DNA of 53,742 bases from Comamonadaceae bacterium. Its GTDB lineage: Bacteria; Pseudomonadota; Gammaproteobacteria; Burkholderiales; Burkholderiaceae_C. The translations under genes were made by a program, and so were the position numbers. Positions 33,287 through 41,559 of this stretch are shown piece by piece. The stretch's first letter is position 1, and every line of letters starts with the position of its first letter. The stretch is taken from contig CANGDZ010000015.1 of NCBI GenBank assembly GCA_947452785.1, positions 1 through 53,742 on the forward strand. Reading direction: 5' to 3'. A model generated the notes under the pieces. The model was not told the origin of the DNA and made no database searches. It was given only the letters and a program-made list of their open reading frames with translations.

Positions 33287-34594
33287 ATGCCCGGTTACGC
33301 CGATCCCGGTTTTGACACCCTGGCCCTGCACGCAGGCGCCTCGCCCGACCCGACCACGGGGGCAAGGGCGGTGCCCATTCACCTGACCACCTCGTTCGTC
33401 TTTGAGTCGACCGAACAAGCCGCCTCGCTGTTCAACCTGGAGCGCGCAGGCCATGTATATAGCCGCATCAGCAACCCCACCAACGCAGTGCTGGAGCAAC
33501 GTGTGGCGGCGCTGGAAGGCGGCATTGGCGCGATTGCCACGGCCAGCGGCCAGGCCGCGCTGCACCTGGCTATTTGCACGCTGATGGACGCGGGCTCGCA
33601 CATCGTGGCCTCCACCGCCCTGTATGGCGGCTCGCACAACCTGCTGCACTACACCCTGAGCCGCTTTGGCATTGAAACCACGTTTGTCGCGCCCGGCGAC
33701 CTGAACGCTTGGCGCGCTGCCGTGCGCCCCAATACCAAACTCTTTTTTGGCGAAACCGTGGGTAACCCGGGCCTGGATGTGCTGGACATTCCCAACATCA
33801 GCGCCATCGCCCACGACAACAAGGTGCCACTCTTGGTGGACTCCACCCTCACCTCGCCTTGGCTGATGAAACCGCTGGATCATGGCGCCGATCTGGTTTA
33901 TCACTCGGCAACTAAATTTTTGTCGGGCCACGGCACGGTGGTGGGCGGTGTGGTGGTCGATGGCGGCAGCTTCGATTGGGAGCGCTCGGGCAAATTCACC
34001 GGGCTGACTGAGGCCTACGCCGGTTTTCACAACATGGTCTTCAGCGAAGAAAGCACCGTGGGCGCGTTTTTACTGCGCGCCCGGCGCGAAGGCCTGCGCG
34101 ACTTTGGCGCGTGCATGAGTCCGCACACCGCGTGGTTGATTTTGCAAGGCATCGAGACCCTGCCGCTGCGCATGGCGCGCCACATGAGCAACACCGAAAA
34201 AGTGGTGCAGTTTTTGGCCGCACACCCCTTGGTCAGCCGTGTTGGCCACCCTATGTTGGAGAGCCACCCCTCGCACCAACTCGCGCAAAAGCTCTTGCCG
34301 CGCGGCGCAGGCTCGGTGTTCAGCTTTGACATCAAGGGCACGCGCGCCCAGGGCCAAAAATTCATCGAAACCCTGCAGGTGTTCAGCCACCTGGCCAACG
34401 TGGGCGACTGCCGCAGCCTGGTGATCCACCCGGCCAGCACCACGCATTTCCGCATGACCGACGAAGCCCTCAAGGGCTCTGGCATTGGCCCGGGAACCAT
34501 CCGCCTGTCGATTGGTCTGGAAGATCCCGACGATTTGATCGATGACCTGAAGAAGGCCCTCAAAGCGGCTGAGAAAGCAGGAGCGGCAGCATGA
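33287..34594 (+). CDS. metY: O-acetylhomoserine aminocarboxypropyltransferase (sulfhydrylase)
   Basis: PLP enzyme of the Cys/Met metabolism family, 435 residues, that makes homocysteine from O-acetyl- or O-succinylhomoserine and sulfide. FDTLALHAGASPDPTTGARA and VPIHLTTSFVFESTEQAASL are typical, followed by YSRISNPTNAVLEQRVAALE. The PLP Lys is residue 210 in YHSATKFLSGHGTVVGGVVV. HLANVGDCRSLVIHPASTTH is the C-terminal signature. AGGAG precedes ATG 33287 by seven bases. It is first of a three-gene overlapping run with a hydrolase and a P450, an unusual association for methionine synthesis. Confidence 0.92.
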   Translation: MPGYADPGFDTLALHAGASPDPTTGARAVPIHLTTSFVFESTEQAASLFNLERAGHVYSRISNPTNAVLEQRVAALEGGIGAIATASGQAALHLAICTLMDAGSHIVASTALYGGSHNLLHYTLSRFGIETTFVAPGDLNAWRAAVRPNTKLFFGETVGNPGLDVLDIPNISAIAHDNKVPLLVDSTLTSPWLMKPLDHGADLVYHSATKFLSGHGTVVGGVVVDGGSFDWERSGKFTGLTEAYAGFHNMVFSEESTVGAFLLRARREGLRDFGACMSPHTAWLILQGIETLPLRMARHMSNTEKVVQFLAAHPLVSRVGHPMLESHPSHQLAQKLLPRGAGSVFSFDIKGTRAQGQKFIETLQVFSHLANVGDCRSLVIHPASTTHFRMTDEALKGSGIGPGTIRLSIGLEDPDDLIDDLKKALKAAEKAGAAA

Positions 34595-35397
34595 AAATCT
34601 CCGTTCAAGGCCACGACCTTTACGCCTATACCGGCGGCAAGCCCTTCAATCCGGCGCAGCCCACCGCCGTGTTCATTCATGGCGTACTCAACGACCACAG
34701 CGTGTGGATTTTGCAGACACGTTATCTGGCGCACCACGGCTGGAACGTGTTGGCGCTTGACCTGCCCGGCCACTGTAAAAGCGAAGGCCCGCCGCCCGAA
34801 AGCGTGGAGCAAGCCGCCTCCACCGTCATCGCCTTACTCGACTCCATGGGCATCGCAAAAGCCGCGCTGATCGGTCACAGCTTTGGCTCTTTGATTGCGC
34901 TACAAGCGGCAGCGCAAGAGCCTGAACGCGTCAGCCATTTGGTGATGGTGGGTACTGCTTTTCCGATGCGGGTATCGCAAGCCCTGCTGGACGGCGCGGT
35001 GAACGCGCCGATGAAAGCCATTGACATGGTCAACACCTTTTCGCACTCGATGATGGCGCCGCCCCCTTCGGCCTTGGGCCCCGGCACCTGGGTACACGGC
35101 GGCTCCAGAGCGCTGATGCGCCGCGTGCTGGCCAGCAACACGCAGGCCAATGTGTTCTACATCGGCTTTAAAGCCTGCGACAGTTACACCGGCGGTGAGA
35201 AAGCCATGGCGCAGGTGCAATGCCCGACCTTGTTCATCTTGGGTCAACAAGACCAAATGACGCCGCCCAAAGCTGCGCAAAGTTTGATTGGCAAAGCGGG
35301 CCACGCCAAGGTGGTCAAGCTCAAAGCTGGTCACTCCTTGATGACCGAAGCGCCTGAAGCCGTGCTGCATGCGATGGTGGATTTTTTAAAACCATGA
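34591..35397 (+). CDS. Alpha/beta hydrolase
   Basis: A 268-residue hydrolase. The oxyanion strand is AVFIHGVLNDHSVWILQTRY, the nucleophile elbow is ALIGHSFGSLIALQAAAQEP (Gly-His-Ser-Phe-Gly), the acid loop is PTLFILGQQDQMTPPKAAQS, and the catalytic His is in KLKAGHSLMTEAPEAVLHAM. The start overlaps the metY stop in ATGA and its stop overlaps the P450 start in ATGA. Acyl homoserine or ester hydrolysis could be imagined next to metY, but the substrate is unknown. Confidence 0.88.
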   Translation: MKISVQGHDLYAYTGGKPFNPAQPTAVFIHGVLNDHSVWILQTRYLAHHGWNVLALDLPGHCKSEGPPPESVEQAASTVIALLDSMGIAKAALIGHSFGSLIALQAAAQEPERVSHLVMVGTAFPMRVSQALLDGAVNAPMKAIDMVNTFSHSMMAPPPSALGPGTWVHGGSRALMRRVLASNTQANVFYIGFKACDSYTGGEKAMAQVQCPTLFILGQQDQMTPPKAAQSLIGKAGHAKVVKLKAGHSLMTEAPEAVLHAMVDFLKP

Positions 35398-36752
35398 ACA
35401 ACGACACGACGCGCAACGCACCCACCGACTGGGCGGCCCTGATCACCCCACCCTTGAGCTTTGATCGCGCGCAAACGCTGGCCAGCACGCTGGACTTGCG
35501 CGCCTTGCCCACCGATTTTTTGGCGAATCCTTACCCTGTGTACGCCGCGCTGCGTGCGCAAGAACCCATCAAGCGCATGCCCGACGGCTCTTATTTTTTA
35601 ACCCGTCACGCCGACCTGGTGGCTGTGTACCGTGATGCGCAGACCTTCAGCTCCGACAAGCAAGTGGAGTTCGGCCCCAAGTACAACAAAACGCCCTATA
35701 ACGCCCCGCCCTTCGCCCTGCCCGGGCACGCTGCGCCTTTGTACGAACACCACACCAACAGCCTGGTGTTCAACGACCCGCCACTGCATACCCGGGTGCG
35801 CAAGCTGATCATGGGCGCGCTCACGCGCAGAGCGATTGACGACCTGACCCCCGGGCTGGTCCAACTGGTGGACGATTTGCTGGATCACATGCAGACCCAA
35901 AGCGGCGGCGACTTGATTGAAGACTTTGCCAGCGCCATTCCGGTGGAAATCATTGGCAATCTGCTGGGCGTGCCACATGCCGAGCGCGGCCCTTTGCGCG
36001 GCTGGTCGCTGGCGATTTTGGGCGCACTGGAGCCCAGCCTCACGTCTGAGCAAGAAGCCCTGGGCAACACCAGCGTGCGCGAGTTCTGCGCCTACCTGCA
36101 AGGCCTGGTGGCCGAGCGGCGTCAGCACCCGGGCGACCCTGAGCGCGATGTGCTGACACGACTCATCCAAGGTGAAGAAAATGGCGAACAGCTCAGCGAA
36201 ATCGAGCTGCTGCAAAACTGCCAGTTCCTGCTCAACGCCGGGCACGAGACCACCACCAACCTGATCGGCAATGCGCTGATCTGCCTACAAGAATACCCCG
36301 ACGCGCGCGTCCAATTGCTGCGCGACATGCAGCAGGCCGCGGACGATGCGGCGCGTGATGCGGTGCTGAATCTGGCGGTGGATGAGTTTTTGCGCTTCGA
36401 GTCGTCCAACCAACTGGGCAACCGCCGCGCGCTGCAAGCCACCCAACTGGGCGGTGTGGACTTGCCCGCCGGCGCGCTGGTTACCTTGTGCATTGGCGCG
36501 GCGAACCGCGACCCGGCGCAGTTCGACCACCCCGAGCAACTGAACCTGGGGCGCAGCGGCGGCAAACATTTGGCGTTTGGCTTTGGCATTCACCAATGCG
36601 CGGGCTTGAGCCTGGCGCGGTTGGAAGGACGCGTGGCCATTGGCCGGTTTTTGCAGCGTTTTCCGAATTACCAGCTCACGCAAACCCCGCTGCGCGGCGG
36701 GCGCGCACGGTTCAGGGGTTTTTTGAACGCCCCGTTCTCCACGGGGCTTTAA
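35394..36752 (+). CDS. Cytochrome P450
   Basis: A 452-residue bacterial P450 monooxygenase. The I-helix reads LLNAGHETTTNLIGNALICL with the Ala-Gly-x-Glu-Thr oxygen-activation motif; the K-helix E-x-x-R is in AVDEFLRFESSNQLGNRRAL; the heme-ligand Cys is residue 402 in FGFGIHQCAGLSLARLEGRV. FNDPPLHTRVRKLIMGALTR is the conserved C-helix region. It is soluble, so separate ferredoxin partners are needed and none are nearby. It completes the overlapping metY-hydrolase-P450 run. A terminator hairpin covers its last codons. The substrate is unknown. Confidence 0.92.
   Translation: MNNDTTRNAPTDWAALITPPLSFDRAQTLASTLDLRALPTDFLANPYPVYAALRAQEPIKRMPDGSYFLTRHADLVAVYRDAQTFSSDKQVEFGPKYNKTPYNAPPFALPGHAAPLYEHHTNSLVFNDPPLHTRVRKLIMGALTRRAIDDLTPGLVQLVDDLLDHMQTQSGGDLIEDFASAIPVEIIGNLLGVPHAERGPLRGWSLAILGALEPSLTSEQEALGNTSVREFCAYLQGLVAERRQHPGDPERDVLTRLIQGEENGEQLSEIELLQNCQFLLNAGHETTTNLIGNALICLQEYPDARVQLLRDMQQAADDAARDAVLNLAVDEFLRFESSNQLGNRRALQATQLGGVDLPAGALVTLCIGAANRDPAQFDHPEQLNLGRSGGKHLAFGFGIHQCAGLSLARLEGRVAIGRFLQRFPNYQLTQTPLRGGRARFRGFLNAPFSTGL
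36729..36750 (+). terminator. Terminator overlapping the P450 stop codon
   Basis: GCCCCGT (36729-36735) pairs with ACGGGGC (36741-36747) around TCTCC, followed by TTT; the hairpin is encoded in the final P450 codons. Confidence 0.6.
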
Positions 36753-36765
36753 CAGGTTTGGGCGC

Positions 36766-38001
36766 TCAGTAAGGCTTGGCCAACACATCGGCCACATGCA
36801 GCTGCGCAATGCCCATGTGGCGCCACACGTTGTACGTGCTGTCCATTTGGGAGACCAGCAAGGCATCGGCCAGCGGCGCCAGGGGCGTCACCTGCAAGTC
36901 AGCCAACAGCACATAACGGGACTCGGTGCTGCCGTCCATCGAGCGCAGCTGACCAATCCAGCGCAGCTCGTGCAGCACCTTCACCACCCGGTGCGCGTGG
37001 CGCAACTCTATGCGCAAGGCTTCGGCCAACTCGTTCAAGCTCAAACCGTGCGGCGGCTTGTGGTGCATGGCGTCCAGCGCGCTCAAGGTTTCCAAAGCCA
37101 GCCTGAATGACCAGCCCGAGCCGCTGCGCCGGCGCAGCGCATGGCGTCCCAGCTCGGGCAAGCTGGCGGCGACCACCGCGCCCACCAGCACAATCACCCA
37201 GGCCATGTAAATCCACACCAGCAAAATCGGCACCGCCGCAAACGCACCGTAAATGGCCGAATAGGTCGGCATCTGCACCAAATAAACCGCGAGTAATTTT
37301 TTACCCAACTCAATGCCCACCGCCGCCACCAAGCCGCCTGCCGTCGCATGCTGCCACTGCACGCGGGTATTGGGCACGTAAAAATACAAGCCGCTGGCGC
37401 AGGCCGTGAGCAAGGCGAACTCCACCGCGTCCAGCACCAGGCGCAGGTCACCTGGCAGCACGCCCACACCTTCGCTGGCCGTGACCACATACGAGGTGAT
37501 GGCCAAGCTGGCCCCCAACATCAATGGGCCCAGGGTCAGCGCGGCCCAGTACAGCAAGACCTTTTGCGGCAAGGCGCGATGGCTGGAGACGCGCCAAATT
37601 TGCCCCAAGGTGCGCTCGATCGTGACCATCAAGGCCAAGGACGTGACCAGCACCGCCACAAAGCCTACAGTCCCCAGCCGACTGGCTTTGCGCGAAAACT
37701 GCGTGAGCGAGCCCAGCACTTGGCGCGCAATGCTCTCAGGCACCAAGCTTTGCACAAGCCATTGCTGCAACTGGTCTTGCACTTTGGCAAACACCGGAAA
37801 CGCCGTGAAGATGGCCAAGCCCATGGTAAACAAAGGCACCAGAGCCAACACGGTGGTGAAGGTGAGTGAACTGGCGGTCATGCCCAAGCGAGCTTCGCGA
37901 AAACGCTCGCGCAACAAATGGCCCATTTGGCGCCACTCAAAGTGCAAAGCGTATTCCCATAGTTGGGCCATACTTTGGCTTAAACGATCAATTCGATTCA
38001 T
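36766..38001 (-). CDS. YihY/BrkB-family inner-membrane protein with C-terminal helix-turn-helix-like domain
   Basis: A 411-residue membrane protein. YihY features include RERFREARLGMTASSLTFTT, VLALVPLFTMGLAIFTAFPV, PESIARQVLGSLTQFSRKAS, YFYVPNTRVQWQHATAGGLV and YSAIYGAFAAVPILLVWIYM; six membrane helices are expected. The old name RNase BN is not supported for this family. After about residue 300, LNELAEALRIELRHAHRVVK, VLHELRWIGQLRSMDGSTES and RYVLLADLQ look like a winged-helix module, an extension seen in some betaproteobacterial members. Its function is unknown; regulation or assembly at the membrane is possible. Confidence 0.85.
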   Translation of the reverse strand: MNRIDRLSQSMAQLWEYALHFEWRQMGHLLRERFREARLGMTASSLTFTTVLALVPLFTMGLAIFTAFPVFAKVQDQLQQWLVQSLVPESIARQVLGSLTQFSRKASRLGTVGFVAVLVTSLALMVTIERTLGQIWRVSSHRALPQKVLLYWAALTLGPLMLGASLAITSYVVTASEGVGVLPGDLRLVLDAVEFALLTACASGLYFYVPNTRVQWQHATAGGLVAAVGIELGKKLLAVYLVQMPTYSAIYGAFAAVPILLVWIYMAWVIVLVGAVVAASLPELGRHALRRRSGSGWSFRLALETLSALDAMHHKPPHGLSLNELAEALRIELRHAHRVVKVLHELRWIGQLRSMDGSTESRYVLLADLQVTPLAPLADALLVSQMDSTYNVWRHMGIAQLHVADVLAKPY

Positions 38002-38022
38002 GCTCTGTATGATGCCACTGCC

Positions 38023-38457
38023 ATGAACACGATTTCACCCCAACCTGCAGACTTTTCTCCTCCTCCCGACCCTCCAATTGCCGCACATGTGGTTTTCACG
38101 CGCATCTTGGCGGTGGGCAGCTTGCTCGGCCTGATTGCCCTGGGCCTGGCTTGGGAGCTGTGGCTGGCGCCCTTGCGCCCAGGCGGCACCTGGTTGGCCA
38201 TCAAAGTGCTGCCGCTGTGCCTGCCTTTGGCCGGCTTGCTGAAAAACCGCATGTACACCTACCGCTGGGTGAGTTTGCTGATCTGGCTTTACTTTACCGA
38301 AGGCGTGGTGCGCGCTTGGGGCGACAAATGGCCATCCAACTTGCTGGCCGGCATTCAGGTGCTGCTGTGCCTGACCTTGTTTGTGGCCTGCGCCTTGCAT
38401 GTGCGTTTGCGCTTGCAAGACGCCAAAGCCCGCGGACCCTTGCAGGAGGTCGCATGA
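38023..38457 (+). CDS. DUF2069 membrane protein
   Basis: A 144-residue integral membrane protein with four hydrophobic segments, including ILAVGSLLGLIALGLAWELW, WLAIKVLPLCLPLAGLLKNR, YRWVSLLIWLYFTEGVVRAW and LAGIQVLLCLTLFVACALHV. The pattern matches the DUF2069 family. No function is known. Start ATG 38023 is 21 bases from the divergent YihY gene start, so the promoters overlap. Its stop overlaps the FAD-oxidase start (ATGA), so the two are coupled. Confidence 0.85.
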   Translation: MNTISPQPADFSPPPDPPIAAHVVFTRILAVGSLLGLIALGLAWELWLAPLRPGGTWLAIKVLPLCLPLAGLLKNRMYTYRWVSLLIWLYFTEGVVRAWGDKWPSNLLAGIQVLLCLTLFVACALHVRLRLQDAKARGPLQEVA

Positions 38458-39878
38458 CCCCTTTACTGAATACCTTGCGCCTGATCTGTGGCGAGCCCCA
38501 TGTGCTCACACACGATGACCCGGCAACCGACCTGAGCGCCTGGGAACTCGATTGGCGCAAACGCATTCGCGGCCGGGCTCTGGCCGTGGTGCGCCCCGGC
38601 AACACGCAAGAAGTGGCTGCAGTGGTCAAAGCCTGCGCCGCTGCGGGCACCGCCATCGTGCCGCAAGGTGGCAACACCGGCCTGGTGGTGGGCGGCGTGC
38701 CAGACGACAGCGGCACGCAAATCGTGCTCAGCCTGGGCCGCATGCACGCAGTGCGCGCCATCGATCCGGCCAACCTGACCATCACCGTGGAAGCCGGTTG
38801 CGTGCTGCAAAACTTGCAAGCCGCCGCCGAAGCCGCTGGATTTTTGTTCCCCTTGAGCTTGGGCTCTGAAGGCAGCTGCACCATTGGCGGCAACCTGGGC
38901 ACCAACGCGGGTGGCACGCAAGTCGTGCGCTACGGCAACACGCGCGACCTGTGCCTGGGCCTGGAAGTGGTCACCGCGCAAGGCGAAATTTGGCATGGCC
39001 TCTCAGGCCTGCGCAAAGACAACACCGGCTACGACCTGCGCAACCTGATGATCGGCAGCGAAGGCACGCTGGGCATCATCACCGCGGCCACCATGAAGCT
39101 GTACCCGCAGCCCGCCGCGCAGCTCACCGCCTGGGCCGCCGTGCCCAGCATGCAAGCGGCGGTGGACCTGCTGGGCTTGGCACACCAGCGCCTAGGACCG
39201 GGCCTGACGGGTTTTGAAGTCATGGGCCAGTTTGCCCTTGGCTTGGTCGAAAAACATTACCCGCAGCTGCGCGTGCCGCTGTGGAAGGAAACCCCGTGGT
39301 GCGTGCTGCTTGAAAACTCCGACAGCGAGAGCGAAACCCATGCCCGTGGCCAGTTTGAAGCCCTGCTCGAAGCCGCAATGGAGGCCGGATACGTGACCGA
39401 CGCGGTAGTGGCCGAGAACCTGAGCCAAGCCAAAGGCCTGTGGCACATTCGCGAAAGCATCACCCTGGCGCAGGCCGATGAAGGGCTGAACATCAAGCAC
39501 GACATCAGCATCCCCGTCTCTCGCATCCCCGCCTTTGTGGCCGAGACCGACGCCCTGCTGGCCCGTGAAGTACCCGGTGTGCGCATGGTCGACTTTGGCC
39601 ACTTGGGCGACGGTAACCTGCACTACAACGTGCAGTCACCCGAAGGCGCCGACGGCCAAGCTTTTTTGCGCGACTTTGAAGACCAAGTTAACACCCTGGT
39701 GTTCGACCAGGTCGCCAAATTTGACGGCTCCATCAGCGCCGAGCACGGTGTGGGCGAACTCAAGGTCGGCAAACTGCCGCTCTACAAAGACCCCACGGCC
39801 CTGGCCATGATGCGAGCCGTGAAAAACGCGCTGGACCCACAAAACATCATGAACCCGGGACGCGTGATTGCGCTTTAA
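38454..39878 (+). CDS. FAD-linked oxidase (GlcD/D-2-hydroxyacid dehydrogenase type)
   Basis: A 474-residue enzyme of the VAO/PCMH flavin family that oxidises 2-hydroxyacids such as D-lactate, glycolate or 2-hydroxyglutarate. The FAD-binding loop is VPQGGNTGLVVGGVPDDSGT; NLMIGSEGTLGIITAATMKL follows. The C-terminal domain has the metal-binding His pattern VDFGHLGDGNLHYNVQSPEG and ISAEHGVGELKVGKLPLYKD. ATG 38454 overlaps the DUF2069 stop. The 132-base segment 39505-39636 recurs at about 93% identity downstream of gdpD, so part of a second copy is present. Confidence 0.92.
   Translation: MTPLLNTLRLICGEPHVLTHDDPATDLSAWELDWRKRIRGRALAVVRPGNTQEVAAVVKACAAAGTAIVPQGGNTGLVVGGVPDDSGTQIVLSLGRMHAVRAIDPANLTITVEAGCVLQNLQAAAEAAGFLFPLSLGSEGSCTIGGNLGTNAGGTQVVRYGNTRDLCLGLEVVTAQGEIWHGLSGLRKDNTGYDLRNLMIGSEGTLGIITAATMKLYPQPAAQLTAWAAVPSMQAAVDLLGLAHQRLGPGLTGFEVMGQFALGLVEKHYPQLRVPLWKETPWCVLLENSDSESETHARGQFEALLEAAMEAGYVTDAVVAENLSQAKGLWHIRESITLAQADEGLNIKHDISIPVSRIPAFVAETDALLAREVPGVRMVDFGHLGDGNLHYNVQSPEGADGQAFLRDFEDQVNTLVFDQVAKFDGSISAEHGVGELKVGKLPLYKDPTALAMMRAVKNALDPQNIMNPGRVIAL
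39505..39636 (+). repeat. Duplicated segment, copy within the intact oxidase gene
   Basis: First copy of a 132-base near-repeat whose other copy is at 40860-40991, a 1355-base offset. Between them are the oxidase 3-prime end and gdpD. Confidence 0.85.
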
Positions 39879-39882
39879 ATAC

Positions 39883-40848
39883 ATGTGGCACTTGGCTCTG
39901 GGCCTGATCTTCAGCCTCCTGCTTTCATCAGGGGCCATAGCCCAAACTCGCATCGATTTGCAAGGTCACCGCGGGGCCAGGGGTTTGCTGCCCGAAAACA
40001 CCTTGCCTGCCTTTGAACGGGCCATGGCTTTGGGCGTCACCACCCTGGAGTTGGACGTGGTGTCGACCCAAGATGGTGTGCTGGTCATCAGCCACGACCC
40101 GGCGCTCAACCCCGATCTGACGCGCGACAGCCAAGGCAGATACCTGCAGTCGCCAGGCTCCGACATCCTTAGCCTGAGCTGGGCACAGTTGCAGACCTAC
40201 GATGTGGGCCAAATCAAAACGGGGTCCAGGTATGCCAGTTTTTTTCCAGAGCAAAAATCCATTGACGGCACGCGGATTCCCCGGCTCCAAGACCTGTTTG
40301 ACCGGGTCAAGGCGATGGGCAACAGCAAAGTCCAGTTCGCCATTGAAACCAAATTGACCCCCTCGCGGCCCGAACAAACCCCAGATCCCGAAAGCTTCGT
40401 CCGCCAACTGCTCAAAGTGATTAACGAAAACAACATGCAAGCTCGGGTGCAGATTCAGTCTTTTGACTGGCGAACGCTGCAAGCAGTGCAACGCCTGGCG
40501 CCCGGTTTGCCAACGGTGTACCTGACCGCGCAGCTGTCTTCTTTGGACAACATCATGGCCAGAAGCAGCCAGGACTCCCCATGGACAGCCGGGTTTCAGT
40601 ACAAAGCCCATGGCACCATACCCCGCATGATCCAAGCCGCCGGGGGCAGCCATTGGTCCTCCTTTTGGCGTGAGCTTGACGCGGCCAAAGTCAAAGAAGC
40701 GCATGCTCTGGGCCTGAAGGTTTTGGCTTGGACCGTCAATGAGCGCAAAGCCATGAACGAGTTGCTGGACATGGGCGTGGACGGCCTGATCACTGACCGA
40801 CCGGACGTGGCCCAAGAAGTGCTGCGATCCCGGGGCACCGCCTGGTAA
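39883..40848 (+). CDS. Glycerophosphodiester phosphodiesterase, exported
   Basis: A 321-residue GDPD that cleaves glycerophosphodiesters to glycerol-3-phosphate and an alcohol. The signal peptide is MWHLALGLIFSLLLSSGAIA. The catalytic region is LQGHRGARGLLPENTLPAFE, ALGVTTLELDVVSTQDGVLV and ISHDPALNP, giving the two His and the metal-binding Glu/Asp. VDGLITDRPDVAQEVLRSRG closes the barrel. ATG 39883 begins four bases after the oxidase stop; a TTG at 39868 is less likely. It sits between a complete oxidase gene and a fragment of a second oxidase copy, so it may have arrived through recombination. Confidence 0.92.
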   Translation: MWHLALGLIFSLLLSSGAIAQTRIDLQGHRGARGLLPENTLPAFERAMALGVTTLELDVVSTQDGVLVISHDPALNPDLTRDSQGRYLQSPGSDILSLSWAQLQTYDVGQIKTGSRYASFFPEQKSIDGTRIPRLQDLFDRVKAMGNSKVQFAIETKLTPSRPEQTPDPESFVRQLLKVINENNMQARVQIQSFDWRTLQAVQRLAPGLPTVYLTAQLSSLDNIMARSSQDSPWTAGFQYKAHGTIPRMIQAAGGSHWSSFWRELDAAKVKEAHALGLKVLAWTVNERKAMNELLDMGVDGLITDRPDVAQEVLRSRGTAW

Positions 40849-40854
40849 GAACAA

Positions 40855-41003
40855 GGTAATCAGCATCCCCGTCTCGCGCATACCCGCCTTTGTGGCCGAG
40901 ACCAACGCCCTGCTAGCCCGTGAAGTACCCGGTGTGCGCATGGTCGATTTTGGCCACTTGGGCGACGGTAATGTGCACTACAACGTGCTGTCGCCCGAAA
41001 ATC
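40855..41003 (+). pseudogene. Fragment of a second FAD-linked oxidase gene
   Basis: The open stretch ISIPVSRIPAFVAETNALLA, REVPGVRMVDFGHLGDGNV and HYNVLSPE matches 39505-39636 of the upstream oxidase at about 93% over 132 bases. Of nine differences, six are synonymous, so the copies diverged under protein selection and are not a fresh copy. It begins right after the GDPD stop and ends against the YefM-YoeB promoter; no start or rest of the gene is present. Confidence 0.85.
40860..40991 (+). repeat. Duplicated segment, copy within the oxidase fragment
   Basis: Second copy of the 132-base near-repeat, same orientation, about 93% identical to 39505-39636, six of nine differences synonymous. Confidence 0.85.
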
Positions 41004-41015
41004 TTGCCTTGCATA

Positions 41016-41033
41016 TGTACAATAAACGGTACA
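41016..41033 (+). promoter_or_regulatory. YefM-type operator
   Basis: TGTACA (41016-41021) and GGTACA (41028-41033) have centres exactly 12 bases apart, the spacing described for YefM TGTACA operator motifs. They precede the antitoxin start by 14 bases, with AGGAGG between. Confidence 0.75.
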
Positions 41034-41046
41034 ACAGGAGGTCTGC

Positions 41047-41298
41047 ATGGACGCCATCACTTATTCAACCGCCAGGGCCAATTTGGCCAGCACCATGAAC
41101 CGGGTGTGTGAGAACCACGAGCCCTTGATCATCACGCGCAACAGCGAGCAGTCGGTGGTCATGCTGTCGCTGGAAGATTTTCAATCCCTCGAAGAATCTG
41201 CTTATTTGCTGCGCAGCCCCGCCAACGCCCGACGCTTGCTGGCGGCCATAGAGCAGCTGAGTACCCACCAAGGCACGGTGCGGGAGCTGGCCGAGTGA
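41047..41298 (+). CDS. yefM: YefM/Phd-type antitoxin
   Basis: An 83-residue antitoxin. MDAITYSTARANLASTMNRV is the Phd/YefM DNA-binding N-terminus and NSEQSVVMLSLEDFQSLEES the conserved middle; the C-terminal tail (from ANARRLLAAIEQ) should wrap the toxin. AGGAGG lies at 41036-41041 before ATG 41047, and the operator is immediately upstream. It neutralises YoeB and autorepresses the operon with it. Stop overlaps the yoeB GTG start. Confidence 0.93.
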   Translation: MDAITYSTARANLASTMNRVCENHEPLIITRNSEQSVVMLSLEDFQSLEESAYLLRSPANARRLLAAIEQLSTHQGTVRELAE

Positions 41299-41549
41299 AG
41301 TTGGTGTTTGCAGACGCCGCTTGGGAGGACTACCTGTATTGGCAAAAGCAGGACAAGCGCATGGTCGTGGGGATCAACAAATTGATTAGCGAAACCCAGC
41401 GTGACCCTTTTGCAGGCATAGGCAAGCCCGAACCCTTGAAACACGCCCTATCGGGGTTTTGGTCCCGGCGCATCACTGACGAGCACCGCATGATTTACAA
41501 GTTGGAGCCGGACGCACTCTTGATCGCCATGTTGCGCTACCACTACTGA
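41295..41549 (+). CDS. yoeB: YoeB-type mRNA interferase toxin
   Basis: An 84-residue ribosome-dependent RNase of the RelE superfamily. It starts at a GTG that overlaps the yefM stop. The known catalytic residues line up by number: Glu46 (in [10 protein letters not shown]), Arg65 (in [10 protein letters not shown]), and His83-Tyr84 at the C-terminus (RYHY). It therefore looks active. Unlike the VapBC module in this window, this one is intact. It abuts a truncated oxidase gene, suggesting insertion there. Confidence 0.93.
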   Translation: MKLVFADAAWEDYLYWQKQDKRMVVGINKLISETQRDPFAGIGKPEPLKHALSGFWSRRITDEHRMIYKLEPDALLIAMLRYHY

Positions 41550-41559
41550 ATTAAACTTC

